From positions 1 through 64,000 of the forward strand of contig CALWES010000005.1 of NCBI GenBank assembly GCA_944377405.1: DNA of 64,000 bases. The letters are read 5' to 3'. The translations under genes were made by a program, and so were the position numbers. Of the stretch, positions 32,020 through 40,643 are shown piece after piece (the first letter of the stretch is position 1; each line of letters starts with the position of its first letter). A model generated the notes under the pieces. That model was not told where the DNA came from and did not search any database. It was given only the letters and a program-made list of their open reading frames with translations. This DNA comes from an uncultured Lachnospiraceae bacterium (GTDB lineage: Bacteria > Bacillota > Clostridia > Lachnospirales > Lachnospiraceae).

Positions 32020-33375
32020 ATGAAAACGCCGATCTGGGATTTTGTCCGCAGCTATGGGGACAGCGGGATCCAGCGCCTGCATATGCCGGGACATAAGGGC
32101 AGAGGCCCCCTTGGATTTGAACGTTTTGATATCACGGAGATCACCGGGGCGGACGACCTGTCGGCCCCGGATGGGATCATAGAAGAAAGCGAGAGGTATG
32201 CCGGAGAGCTGTTTGACAGCCGGCATACCTTTTACAGTACCGGAGGAAGCTCCCAGTGCATCAAGGCCATGCTTTACCTGGCCCTGCTCCACAGGAAGCC
32301 GGGGACGGATCTCAGGATCCTGGCGGGCCGGAATGCCCACAAGGCCTTTATCCAGGGCTGCGGTCTTCTGGGGCTGGAGCCGGTATGGCTGTGGCCGGAG
32401 AAAAGGGACAGCCTCTGTGCCTGCGAGATCTCTCCGGAGGGCCTGCGGAAGGCCCTGGAACAGGAAAAAACGCCGCCCCTTGCGGTTTACATCACAGCTC
32501 CGGACTACCTGGGAGGAAGCCCGGACATGGGAGCCCTGGCACAGGTGTGCCGGGAGGCGGGGGTCCCCCTGCTGGTGGACAATGCCCACGGCGCCTACCT
32601 CCGCTTCCTTCCGGAGACGCTTAAGAAGAAGGGATTTCGTCATCCCCTGGAGCTTGGGGCCTCCATGTGCACGGACTCCGCCCACAAGACCCTGCCGGTC
32701 CTGACGGGCGGGGCTTATCTTCATATTGCAAAGGGGGCAGAGGCTCCCTATGAGGCGGAGGCAAGACAGGCTCTGGCCCTCTTCGGGTCCTCCAGTCCCT
32801 CCTATCTGATCCTTTCCTCCCTGGACGCCTGCAACGGGGCCCTGGCGGGGAAGCTTCCGGATCAGATTTCTGCCTGCGCGGAGGCCCTTACGGAACTGAA
32901 GGAGGAGATTCTTGCCCGGGGGATCCCGGTGCGGCCGGGAGAGCCCCTGAAGCTTACGGTGGATGCAGCCGCCATGGGACATGGGGGAGAAGAGCTGGCA
33001 GACCTCCTTCGGGAGCAGGGTGTGGAACCGGAGTTTGCGGACCGGGACTTTCTGGTGCTTATGTTCTCCGGGGATACGGAGGAGGCCGCCTTCCGGGCAG
33101 TCCGGAAAGCCCTTTTGGGGATCGTCCCCGGCAAGGCCAGGCCCCATCTTTCCCTGCCGGAGGGAGGACAGGCGGTCATGAGTCTTCGGGAGGCCATGCT
33201 GGCGCCCCAGGAGACGGTCCCCGTAAGCCTTGCGGCAGGCCGGATCTGCGGCGGCATCACCGTTTCCTGTCCCCCTGCCATTCCCCTTGTGGTGCCGGGG
33301 GAGCTGATTTCGCAGGAGGCTGCGGAAAGGCTCCTGCAGTACGGCCATGAGAGAATCCCGGTGTTCTTACCTTAA
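32020..33375 (+). CDS. PLP enzyme of the Orn/Lys/Arg decarboxylase fold
   Basis: 451 residues. N-terminal HMPGHKG and the PLP site DSAHKTLPVLTGG (Lys223), with Asp187 and His190 in VDNAHGAY, identify the group I decarboxylase family; it is shorter than biosynthetic arginine decarboxylases, like Firmicute YaaO/SpeA homologues. The product could be a polyamine precursor (agmatine or cadaverine), but specificity is not readable. Starts 5 bases after the maturase stop, with GGAGGA as binding site, so it is co-transcribed with the SCIFF genes. Followed by a separate promoter. Confidence 0.85.
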   Translation: MKTPIWDFVRSYGDSGIQRLHMPGHKGRGPLGFERFDITEITGADDLSAPDGIIEESERYAGELFDSRHTFYSTGGSSQCIKAMLYLALLHRKPGTDLRILAGRNAHKAFIQGCGLLGLEPVWLWPEKRDSLCACEISPEGLRKALEQEKTPPLAVYITAPDYLGGSPDMGALAQVCREAGVPLLVDNAHGAYLRFLPETLKKKGFRHPLELGASMCTDSAHKTLPVLTGGAYLHIAKGAEAPYEAEARQALALFGSSSPSYLILSSLDACNGALAGKLPDQISACAEALTELKEEILARGIPVRPGEPLKLTVDAAAMGHGGEELADLLREQGVEPEFADRDFLVLMFSGDTEEAAFRAVRKALLGIVPGKARPHLSLPEGGQAVMSLREAMLAPQETVPVSLAAGRICGGITVSCPPAIPLVVPGELISQEAAERLLQYGHERIPVFLP

Positions 33376-33390
33376 ACCTTCCGGAAGCCC

Positions 33391-33442
33391 TTGCAAAAGG
33401 AAGCCGGTCTGTATTACAATGGGATCAGGCAGACCTGTCTGC
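33391..33442 (+). promoter_or_regulatory. Rubrerythrin promoter and operator
   Basis: TTGCAA (33391-33396), 18 bases, TACAAT (33415-33420). The inverted repeat GCAGAC-CT-GTCTGC (33429-33442) lies at the start site. It differs from the PerR palindrome at 25629. Confidence 0.6.
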
Positions 33443-33472
33443 AAATAAAAGATCACAGGAGGTATTTTGAAA

Positions 33473-34012
33473 ATGGGAAACAAGTATGCAGGAACCAGGA
33501 CGGAGAAGAACCTTCAGGAGGCCTTTGCCGGTGAGTCCATGGCAAGGAACAAGTACACCTTCTACGCATCCAAGGCGAAAAAGGCCGGATACGAGCAGAT
33601 GGCAGCCCTCTACCTGGAGACCGCAGCCAACGAGAAGGAGCATGCCGAGCTCTGGTTCAAGGAGCTTCATGACATTTCAGATCCTGCTGAGAATCTGAAG
33701 GACGCTGCTGCCGGCGAGAACTACGAGTGGACGGATATGTATGCCCGCATGGCAAGAGAGGCCGAGGAGGAGGGCTTCCCGGAGCTTGCGGCAAAGTTCC
33801 GTATGGTTGCTTCCGTGGAGGCGCATCATGAGGCCCGCTATAAGGAGCTTCTGAAGAAGTACACAGAAGGAACCACCTTCAAGAACGACGTTCCGATCCT
33901 CTGGAAGTGCCGGAACTGCGGCTATGTTTTCGAGGGAACCGAGGCACCGGAGAAGTGCCCCTGCTGTGACCACCCGAAGGCATATTTTGAGAGATTGTGC
34001 GAAAACTATTAA
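33473..34012 (+). CDS. Rubrerythrin (classic order)
   Basis: 179 residues. N-terminal diiron four-helix domain ([44 protein letters not shown]) and C-terminal rubredoxin ([23 protein letters not shown]). Reduces hydrogen peroxide to water in anaerobes. ATG 33473 is 10 bases after AGGAGG; a TTG at 33467 is only 4 bases away and less likely. Monocistronic, own promoter and terminator. Confidence 0.93.
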   Translation: MGNKYAGTRTEKNLQEAFAGESMARNKYTFYASKAKKAGYEQMAALYLETAANEKEHAELWFKELHDISDPAENLKDAAAGENYEWTDMYARMAREAEEEGFPELAAKFRMVASVEAHHEARYKELLKKYTEGTTFKNDVPILWKCRNCGYVFEGTEAPEKCPCCDHPKAYFERLCENY

Positions 34013-34050
34013 GCTGATTCTTTTCCTTCGGGAAAGGACGGGTTCCCGGT

Positions 34051-34101
34051 GCTGCCTCATCAGACGGTCGGAAGACCGAAGATGCGGCAGCATCTTTTTT
34101 T
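34051..34101 (+). terminator. Terminator of rubrerythrin
   Basis: GCTGCC (34051-34056) pairs with GGCAGC (34086-34091), with inner CATC/GATG and CGGTC-GGAA-GACCG stems; seven T follow (34095-34101). Confidence 0.85.
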
Positions 34102-34135
34102 ATTGAAAATTAAGTTTTCTTAAGAAGCTTCCGGC

Positions 34136-34164
34136 TTGCAATTAGAGCGCCTTTAGAGTATGAT
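34136..34164 (+). promoter_or_regulatory. lepB promoter, possibly giving a leaderless mRNA
   Basis: TTGCAA (34136-34141), 17 bases, TATGAT (34159-34164). The lepB ATG at 34174 is only 10 bases after the -10, about where transcription should begin, and no Shine-Dalgarno sequence precedes it. Confidence 0.65.
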
Positions 34165-34173
34165 TATGTCATT

Positions 34174-34914
34174 ATGGGTGAAGAAAAATTTAGAGCTGAA
34201 CAGGAAGAAAAAAAAGAAGAAAAGCCCGTAAAGAACCGTTTTTTATCGGAGCTTTTCAGCTGGCTTCAGGTCATTGTGATGGCGGCGGTCATCGCCTTTG
34301 TCCTGACCAATTTCATCATTGCTAATTCAGAGGTGCCTACGGGCTCCATGATCCCCACCATCAACGAGCATGACAGGGTCATCGGCTCCAGACTGAGTTA
34401 TACCTTCGGAGAACCGGAGCGGGGCGACATCGCCATCTTCAAATTCGGCTGGATCTGCGAGCACTGTAAGAGTGCCATGGGAGAGGGAACGGCCCCTGAG
34501 ACCTGCCCCCTCTGCGGAGAGACCATCTCAAGGCCAAAGACCCTCTACTACGTAAAGCGGGTGATCGGGGTGCCCGGAGACGAGATCGACATCCGCCAGG
34601 GCGGCACCGTCAGGGCTTCGGACCTTACGGAGATCCCCCCGGGATTCGTGGACGGACCCTCGGATGACGCGGAGCTTGTGACGGCAGAGGTCTATGTCAA
34701 CGGTGAGAAGCTGGAGGAGCCCTATCTGGCAGAGCCCATGCTCTACACCGGAGACCTGCACTATGAGGTGCCGGAGGACTGCTATTTCATGATGGGAGAC
34801 AACCGGAACAACTCCCAGGATGCCCGCTACTGGCAGAATCCCTACATCAGCGAGGACAAGATGGTGGCCAAGGTCCTACTCAGATATTTCCCGGATCCGG
34901 GACTGTTGAAGTAA
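34174..34914 (+). CDS. lepB: Signal peptidase I with a Cys4 insertion
   Basis: 246 residues. Charged N-terminus, one membrane helix (~31-50), then the catalytic Ser58 (SEVPTGSMIPT) and Lys128 (YYVKRVIGVPGD), and the GDNRNNSQDAR box near residue 208. Between the Ser and Lys regions is a stretch with Cys95-EH-Cys98 and Cys111-PL-Cys114, a likely zinc-ribbon on the outer face, not part of ordinary LepB. It cleaves signal peptides of exported proteins. ATG 34174 has no ribosome binding site and no other start is suitable. The FKBP lipoprotein gene follows after 31 bases. Confidence 0.92.
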   Translation: MGEEKFRAEQEEKKEEKPVKNRFLSELFSWLQVIVMAAVIAFVLTNFIIANSEVPTGSMIPTINEHDRVIGSRLSYTFGEPERGDIAIFKFGWICEHCKSAMGEGTAPETCPLCGETISRPKTLYYVKRVIGVPGDEIDIRQGGTVRASDLTEIPPGFVDGPSDDAELVTAEVYVNGEKLEEPYLAEPMLYTGDLHYEVPEDCYFMMGDNRNNSQDARYWQNPYISEDKMVAKVLLRYFPDPGLLK

Positions 34915-34945
34915 AAAAAGAAAAGGATATATAAGAGGAGTTATT

Positions 34946-36139
34946 ATGAAAAAGAAAACCCTGAAGACTGCGGCACTTCTGGCTGCTGCGGCTGTATTTG
35001 CTCTTTCCGCCTGCGGAAAGGATCAGGAGGAGAGCACCGCTGCGGAGAGTGAGACTGCCGCTGAAGCAGAGAGCGACAGCACAGATCCCCTGAACAATTC
35101 CGAGGACGCAGAGGCCATCGCCAACATGACGGCGGAACGCCCCGCTTCCCTGGGAACGGTGGAGCTGGGAGAATATAAGGGAGTGGAGATCTCCACCTAT
35201 CCCCCTTATGTGATCACGGATGAGGATGTGGACAGCCACATCGAGTACTCTGTCCTCCCCAACTACATGGCTTCCGTGGACGAACCGGCGGAGATCGGCG
35301 ACACGGTGAACATCGACTACGTGGGCAAGAAGGACGGAGTGGCCTTTGACGGCGGCACTGCCGAGGGCACGGACTTAAGCCTTGGCTCAGGCACCTTTAT
35401 CGACGGCTTTGAAGAGGGCCTTGTGGGCCATAAGAAGGGCGAGGAGGTCCAGCTGAACCTGACCTTCCCGGAGAACTATGGAAATGCAGACCTGGCAGGG
35501 GCAGACGTTACCTTTGATGTGACCATCAACGACGTAAAGCGGATCCCGGAGCTTACCGACGGCCTGGCAGCAGAGATCGATCCGGAGTGCACCACGGCGG
35601 AGCAGTACCGCCAGAAGATCAAGGACAGCCTCCAGCAGAACGAGGATATCCTGGAGCAGCAGAACCTTTCCTACCTGGCAGTTTCCAAGGTGATCGAGCA
35701 GTCTGATGTACAGGCCTCCGAGGAAGCCATCGACTGGAAGATCTCCGACATGATCCTGACCTATGATGAGCTCTATCAGCAGTACTACGGCTTCGGCCTT
35801 GCGGACATGATCGCCCTGCAGGGCATGAGTCTGGATGATTTCCGGGAGAATATGCGGACCTCTGCAGAGCAGGAGGTGAACATCCTCCTGGTTTCCGAGG
35901 CCATCGCAGCCCAGGAAAACATTACGGCGGACGACGCGTCCATCCAGAAGTTCGCAGAGGACTACGGCATGACCACAGAGGACCTGAGAGCCCAGTATTC
36001 CGAGGAGGAGCTCAAGGAGATCGTGACCCAGCAGATGGTTATGGACTATCTGGTGGAGAACGCCAACATTACCTATACGGACGATACAGCTGGTGAAACA
36101 GCAACGACCGGAGCGGAGACCGAAGCTTCGGCCGAGTAA
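34946..36139 (+). CDS. Lipoprotein with FKBP and trigger-factor C-terminal domains
   Basis: 397 residues. Lipobox FALSAC at the end of the signal peptide (Cys near 24), an acidic linker, an FKBP-type prolyl isomerase domain (IGDTVNIDYVGKKDG, IDGFEEGLVGHKKGEEV), then a helical domain like the trigger-factor chaperone arm (residues ~200-370). Unlike ribosomal trigger factor it is exported, so it may fold secreted proteins outside the membrane, in the place PrsA holds elsewhere. GAGGAG precedes the start. Likely one operon with lepB, which fits a joint export role. Confidence 0.88.
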   Translation: MKKKTLKTAALLAAAAVFALSACGKDQEESTAAESETAAEAESDSTDPLNNSEDAEAIANMTAERPASLGTVELGEYKGVEISTYPPYVITDEDVDSHIEYSVLPNYMASVDEPAEIGDTVNIDYVGKKDGVAFDGGTAEGTDLSLGSGTFIDGFEEGLVGHKKGEEVQLNLTFPENYGNADLAGADVTFDVTINDVKRIPELTDGLAAEIDPECTTAEQYRQKIKDSLQQNEDILEQQNLSYLAVSKVIEQSDVQASEEAIDWKISDMILTYDELYQQYYGFGLADMIALQGMSLDDFRENMRTSAEQEVNILLVSEAIAAQENITADDASIQKFAEDYGMTTEDLRAQYSEEELKEIVTQQMVMDYLVENANITYTDDTAGETATTGAETEASAE

Positions 36140-36147
36140 TACAGCAT

Positions 36148-36177
36148 GGGCTGCCAGGTTCTGATGGCAGCCCTTTT
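36148..36177 (+). terminator. Terminator of the lepB operon
   Basis: GGGCTGCCA (36148-36156) pairs with TGGCAGCCC (36165-36173) around 8 bases; four T follow. Confidence 0.8.
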
Positions 36178-36233
36178 GCTGTGACGGATAAAAAAGAAAA
36201 AGCTGCGCGCAGACTGCGCGGGAAAGAGGAACT

Positions 36234-37256
36234 ATGGTCATTACACAGACGCCCTTCCGCATGTCCTTTTTCGGAGGGGGAACGGATTTTCCTGACTTTT
36301 ACAGGGAGCACGGGGGAGCGGTGATCTCCACCACCTTTGATAAATACTGCTATGTCAGCGTGCGGCATCTTCCGCGTTTTTTTGACTATACCAACGAGCT
36401 GATCTATTCAAAGATCGAACGGGTGGGCCACAGGGCGGACATCCAGCATCCGGCCATCCGCAACGCCATGGAGATGATGGACATGCATGAGCTGCGCCTG
36501 ACCTATGACGCGGACCTTCCCGCCAGAAGCGGCCTGGGCACCTCCAGCTCCTTTGCGGTGGGCATGCTGAATGCCTTTTATGCCCTGAAGGGAAAATATG
36601 CGGATAAGCGCAGGCTGGCGGATGAGGCGATCCGTCTGGAGCGGGAGCTCTGCGGAGAGAGCGGCGGCGTCCAGGACCAGATCGCAGCGGCCTTCGGCGG
36701 CCTGAACCGGATCGACTTCAGTGCCGAGGGCTACCAGGTGAATCCCATCATCATAAGCCCGGAACGGAAGAAGGAGCTGAATCGGAACCTGCTGTTATTC
36801 TTCACCGGCTTTTCCAGATTTTCCTCCGATATCCAGGAGGGCACGAAAAAGGCCATGCGGGATAAGACCGCGGAGCTTCTGGAGATGTATGCCCTGGTGG
36901 ATGAGGCAGAGCAGATCCTGGTCAATCAGAACCGGAGCCTCAGTGAATTCGGCAGACTGCTCCATCACACCTGGGAGCTGAAGCGGGGCATTGCCGGAGG
37001 TATCACCACCGGCTCCATCGACGCCATGTACAAAAAGGGCATGGAGGCAGGCGCCCTGGGAGGAAAGCTCCTGGGAGCAGGAGGAGGCGGATTCCTGCTC
37101 TTCTATGTGGAGCCGGATCATCAGGCGGCGGTAAGAGCGGCCATGGAGGACCTTCTCTACATTCCCTTTGAGTTTGAAAACAACGGAACCTCCGTGATCC
37201 ATTACGCCCCGGAGGCCTATGAGCCCCGGACAGGAAAAGAGACTGAAGAAGATTAA
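36234..37256 (+). CDS. GHMP kinase, HddA-like sugar kinase
   Basis: 340 residues. The start (TQTPFRMSFFGGGTDFPDFY) and the ATP loop LPARSGLGTSSSFAVGMLNAF (split around residues 95-115), with GAGGGGFLLF near the C-terminus, match the D-glycero-alpha-D-manno-heptose-7-phosphate kinase group. It phosphorylates a sugar for nucleotide-sugar synthesis. No partner heptose genes (gmhA, gmhB, hddC) are in the window, so other sugars are possible. First gene of an operon with rpiB, pepT and a flippase. Confidence 0.82.
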   Translation: MVITQTPFRMSFFGGGTDFPDFYREHGGAVISTTFDKYCYVSVRHLPRFFDYTNELIYSKIERVGHRADIQHPAIRNAMEMMDMHELRLTYDADLPARSGLGTSSSFAVGMLNAFYALKGKYADKRRLADEAIRLERELCGESGGVQDQIAAAFGGLNRIDFSAEGYQVNPIIISPERKKELNRNLLLFFTGFSRFSSDIQEGTKKAMRDKTAELLEMYALVDEAEQILVNQNRSLSEFGRLLHHTWELKRGIAGGITTGSIDAMYKKGMEAGALGGKLLGAGGGGFLLFYVEPDHQAAVRAAMEDLLYIPFEFENNGTSVIHYAPEAYEPRTGKETEED

Positions 37257-37297
37257 CATCCGGGCAGGGTCCGGATCAGAGAAAAGGAGACATACAG

Positions 37298-37759
37298 ATG
37301 AAGATCGCAATGGGAAACGACCATGCAGCCGTGGAAATGAAGCAGGAGATCATGGCATATCTCCGGGAAAAGGGATATGAGGTACTGAATCTGGGAACGG
37401 ACAGCAGCGAAAGCTGCGACTATCCTCTCTACGGGGAGAAGGTAGGACAGGCCGTGGCCAGCGGAGAAGCAGACCTTGGCATTGCCATCTGCGGCACCGG
37501 CATCGGGATCTCCCTGGCAGCCAACAAGGTACCGGGGATCCGGGCAGCCGTTTGCTCCGAGCCTTACAGCGCAAAGCTCTCCCGTATGCATAACGACACC
37601 AATGTCCTTTGCTTCGGAGCCAGGGTCGTTGGTACGGAGCTCGCCAAGATGATCGTGGATGAGTGGCTGTCTGCAGAGTTTCTGGGAGGCCGCCATCAGA
37701 GACGGGTGGATATGATCATGGCCATTGAAAAGGAAGCGAAAGGAGCTATGGAGAGATGA
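37298..37759 (+). CDS. rpiB: Ribose-5-phosphate isomerase B
   Basis: 153 residues, standard length. Hallmarks are MGNDHAAVEMKQEI at the start and the catalytic loop ICGTGIGISLAANKVPGIRAA (read across residues ~67-88), with Cys68 as the base. Interconverts ribose 5-phosphate and ribulose 5-phosphate; some RpiB enzymes act on other aldose phosphates. The stop overlaps pepT by 4 bases. Confidence 0.92.
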   Translation: MKIAMGNDHAAVEMKQEIMAYLREKGYEVLNLGTDSSESCDYPLYGEKVGQAVASGEADLGIAICGTGIGISLAANKVPGIRAAVCSEPYSAKLSRMHNDTNVLCFGARVVGTELAKMIVDEWLSAEFLGGRHQRRVDMIMAIEKEAKGAMER

Positions 37760-38979
37760 TGAAGGTACAGGACAGATTTTTAAAATACATTTCCTTTGAC
37801 ACACAGTCAGATGACAGGAGCGAGACCTCTCCTTCCACGGAGAAGCAGCTGCTTCTGGCAAAGGAGCTGCTTGCAGAGCTTCAGGAGCTGGGAGCCTCCG
37901 GGGCTGAGCTGGATGAAAACGGTTACGTTTACGCCACGATCCCGGCCTCCGAAGGCAGCGAGGGAAGACCGGTGTTGGCCCTGGTGGCCCACATGGATAC
38001 GGCCCTTGACATGTCCGGAAAGGACGTAAAGGCCCGGATCATCGAGAACTACGACGGAAAGGACATCCTGCTGAATCAGGAGCTTTCCATCGTGACGAAG
38101 ACAGAGGATTTTCCGGCCCTTAAGAAGTACGTGGGCCAGGATCTGATCGTAACGGACGGCACCACCCTCCTTGGAGCAGACGACAAGGCGGGCATCGCGG
38201 AGATCATGACCGCAGCGGAGCTGATGCTGGCAGGACAGATCCGCCACCCGGAGGTACGGATCGTATTCACCCCCGACGAGGAGATCGGCCGGGGCGTGGA
38301 GCATATCAATATGGAGAAGGTTAGGGCCAGCTACGGCTACACCGTGGACGGCGAGGAGATCGGACAGCTGGAGTACGAGAACTTCAACGCAGCCTCAGCG
38401 GAGGTGACGGTCCACGGTGTGTGCGTTCATACCGGTTCCGCCTTCGGTATCATGAAGAATGCCCTTCTGATCGGAATGGAGTACCAGAGCCTCCTTCCCG
38501 TATTTGAGAATCCTGCCTCCACGGAGGGCAGGATGGGCTTCTATCATCTCAATGAGATGGAGGGCAAGGTGGAGACCGCAAAGCTGTCCTACATCCTGAG
38601 GGATCATGACGCCGGAAAGCTGAAGGAGAAGATGGAGCTGATGAAGAAGGCGGCCGCCTTCCTGAACGAAAAGTACGGGGAGGGCACCGTGGAGATCAGC
38701 TTTAAGGACTCCTACCGGAATATGTATGAGAAGATCGTTCCGGAGCATGAGGAGCTGATCAGCTATGCCAGGGATGCGATCCTGGCAGCAGGGGTGACCC
38801 CCATCGAGGATCCCATCCGGGGCGGTACCGACGGCGCCACCTTATCCTATATGGGGCTTCCCTGTCCGAACCTGGGCACCGGCGGACACGCCTGCCATGG
38901 ACGCCATGAATTCATTCCGATCCAGTCCATGGAGAAGTCCGTGGAGATCCTGAAGAACCTGGTGGAGAAATTCGCCTGA
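37756..38979 (+). CDS. pepT: Peptidase T, tripeptide aminopeptidase
   Basis: 407 residues of the M20 family. Zinc ligands appear in ALVAHMDTA (His/Asp), GADDKAGIAE (Asp), TPDEEIGRG (Glu) and GHACHGRHEF (His). The dimer domain has VCVHTGSAFG where most PepT have VHPG. It releases the first residue from tripeptides in the cytoplasm. Overlaps rpiB by 4 bases and the flippase gene by 1. A link to glycan genes is not obvious. Confidence 0.92.
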   Translation: MMKVQDRFLKYISFDTQSDDRSETSPSTEKQLLLAKELLAELQELGASGAELDENGYVYATIPASEGSEGRPVLALVAHMDTALDMSGKDVKARIIENYDGKDILLNQELSIVTKTEDFPALKKYVGQDLIVTDGTTLLGADDKAGIAEIMTAAELMLAGQIRHPEVRIVFTPDEEIGRGVEHINMEKVRASYGYTVDGEEIGQLEYENFNAASAEVTVHGVCVHTGSAFGIMKNALLIGMEYQSLLPVFENPASTEGRMGFYHLNEMEGKVETAKLSYILRDHDAGKLKEKMELMKKAAAFLNEKYGEGTVEISFKDSYRNMYEKIVPEHEELISYARDAILAAGVTPIEDPIRGGTDGATLSYMGLPCPNLGTGGHACHGRHEFIPIQSMEKSVEILKNLVEKFA

Positions 38980-40592
38980 TGAAGCAGCAGAGAGCATCCT
39001 CCAATTTCCTCCTCCAGGGAAGCATCCTGGCGGCGGCGGGACTGATCGTGCGGCTGATCGGACTGCTTTACAAGATCCCCATGACCAGGATCCTGGGGGA
39101 TGAAGGAATCGGATATTATAACACGGCTTATGAGATCTATAACATCGGCCTGATCCTGTCCTCCTACAGCCTGCCTCTGGCAGTTTCCAAGCTCATTGCC
39201 CAGAAGGAGCAGGAGGACAGACCGGGAGACGCGGCCCGGGTCTTTAACTGCGGCATTGCCGTGGGTGTATTTTCAGGAGGCCTTATGACGGCCCTCCTGA
39301 TTTTCGGGGCCAACTGGATCGCCACCGGGATCTTCAACAGCCCGGGAAGCGCCCTGCCCCTTCGGGTCATGGCTCCTACGATCCTGGTGTTTGCGGTGAT
39401 GGGCGTGTTCCGGGGTTATTTCCAGGGCCACGGAAACATGATCCCCACCTCCGTCTCCCAGGTGATCGAGCAGGTGGTCCATGCAGGCGTCAGCATCTGG
39501 GCATCCTATGACTTTATGCGGCGCTTCGCCCAGAGCGGGAACCCGGCCTCCTACGGAGCGGCGGGAGGTACCCTGGGAACCCTGGCAGGGGCTCTGGCAG
39601 CCTTTTTGCTGCTGGCCTTCCTGATGTTCCAGGAACGGGGGAATTACCGGATCGCAAGGAAGATCGGATCCGTCCAGGGCTACGGGGAGATCATGCGGCT
39701 TCTGCTGCTAACCTTCGCTCCCATTATCCTGAGCCAGTTTGTGTATCAGCTGAGCGGCTCCGTGGATAACTCCATGTTTGGACTGATCATGGGTGGAAAG
39801 GGCCTGGATGAGAGCCAGAGGCTGTCTCTTCTGGGGATCTACGGAGGAAAGTACCGGCTTCTGACCAACGTTCCCGTTGCCATCGCCTCCTCCCTGGGGG
39901 CTTCCATGATCCCCAGCATCGTCATCTCCCGGGTACGGGGAGAGCAGCAGGAGGTCCGGCAGAAGATCTACATGACCATCAAATTCAACATGCTCATTGC
40001 CATTCCCTGTGCGGCAGGCATGTTTTTCCTGGCCTCTCCGGTGATGCAGCTGGTATTCGGAGACGGCAGGGCCATGACGGCCCGGCTCCTTATGCTGGGA
40101 GCTTCGGCGGTGATCTTTTTCTCCCTGTCCACCGTGACCAATGCGGTGCTTCAGGGGATAGATCAGATGCGGAAATCCGTGACCCATTCCGCCATCTCCC
40201 TGGTGATCCATGCAGGGCTCGTTTATGTGATGCTGGAGAAGCTGGAGCTGGGGGTATACGGACTTGTGATCGGAAATGTGACCTTTGCCCTGGTGGTCTG
40301 CATCCTGAACTGGATCGCCATCGGCAGGGCCCTGGACTATCGTCAGGAGGTCAGGACCACCTTCCTGCTTCCCTTTCTGGCGTCCCTGATCATGGGTGTT
40401 CTGGCCCTTCTGATCTACAGAGGCCTTTATTACCTGCTTCCCTCCAATACGGTCTGTGTGCTTGCGGCTGCGGCCCTGGCGGTGCTGATCTACGGAGTGC
40501 TGCTTCTGAAACTGAAGGCGGTAACGGAGCCGGAGCTTCGACGGATGCCCTTTGGAGGCCTGCTGCTGAAGCTCTCCCGGATCCTGCCATAA
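38979..40592 (+). CDS. SpoVB/MurJ-like lipid-linked glycan flippase
   Basis: 537 residues, about 14 membrane helices. The N-terminus (GSILAAAGLIVRLIGLLYKIP, residues ~14-34, then GIGYYNTAYEIYNIGL) is typical of the SpoVB branch of the MVF/MATE-like polysaccharide exporters. It likely flips lipid II or another undecaprenyl-linked glycan. ATG overlaps the last base of pepT. Sporulation and vegetative homologues cannot be told apart by sequence alone. Confidence 0.88.
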   Translation: MKQQRASSNFLLQGSILAAAGLIVRLIGLLYKIPMTRILGDEGIGYYNTAYEIYNIGLILSSYSLPLAVSKLIAQKEQEDRPGDAARVFNCGIAVGVFSGGLMTALLIFGANWIATGIFNSPGSALPLRVMAPTILVFAVMGVFRGYFQGHGNMIPTSVSQVIEQVVHAGVSIWASYDFMRRFAQSGNPASYGAAGGTLGTLAGALAAFLLLAFLMFQERGNYRIARKIGSVQGYGEIMRLLLLTFAPIILSQFVYQLSGSVDNSMFGLIMGGKGLDESQRLSLLGIYGGKYRLLTNVPVAIASSLGASMIPSIVISRVRGEQQEVRQKIYMTIKFNMLIAIPCAAGMFFLASPVMQLVFGDGRAMTARLLMLGASAVIFFSLSTVTNAVLQGIDQMRKSVTHSAISLVIHAGLVYVMLEKLELGVYGLVIGNVTFALVVCILNWIAIGRALDYRQEVRTTFLLPFLASLIMGVLALLIYRGLYYLLPSNTVCVLAAAALAVLIYGVLLLKLKAVTEPELRRMPFGGLLLKLSRILP

Positions 40593-40643
40593 GATAAATT
40601 TCATAACATGAAACGCAATGACTTGCCATAAAGGAGGTGCGGC

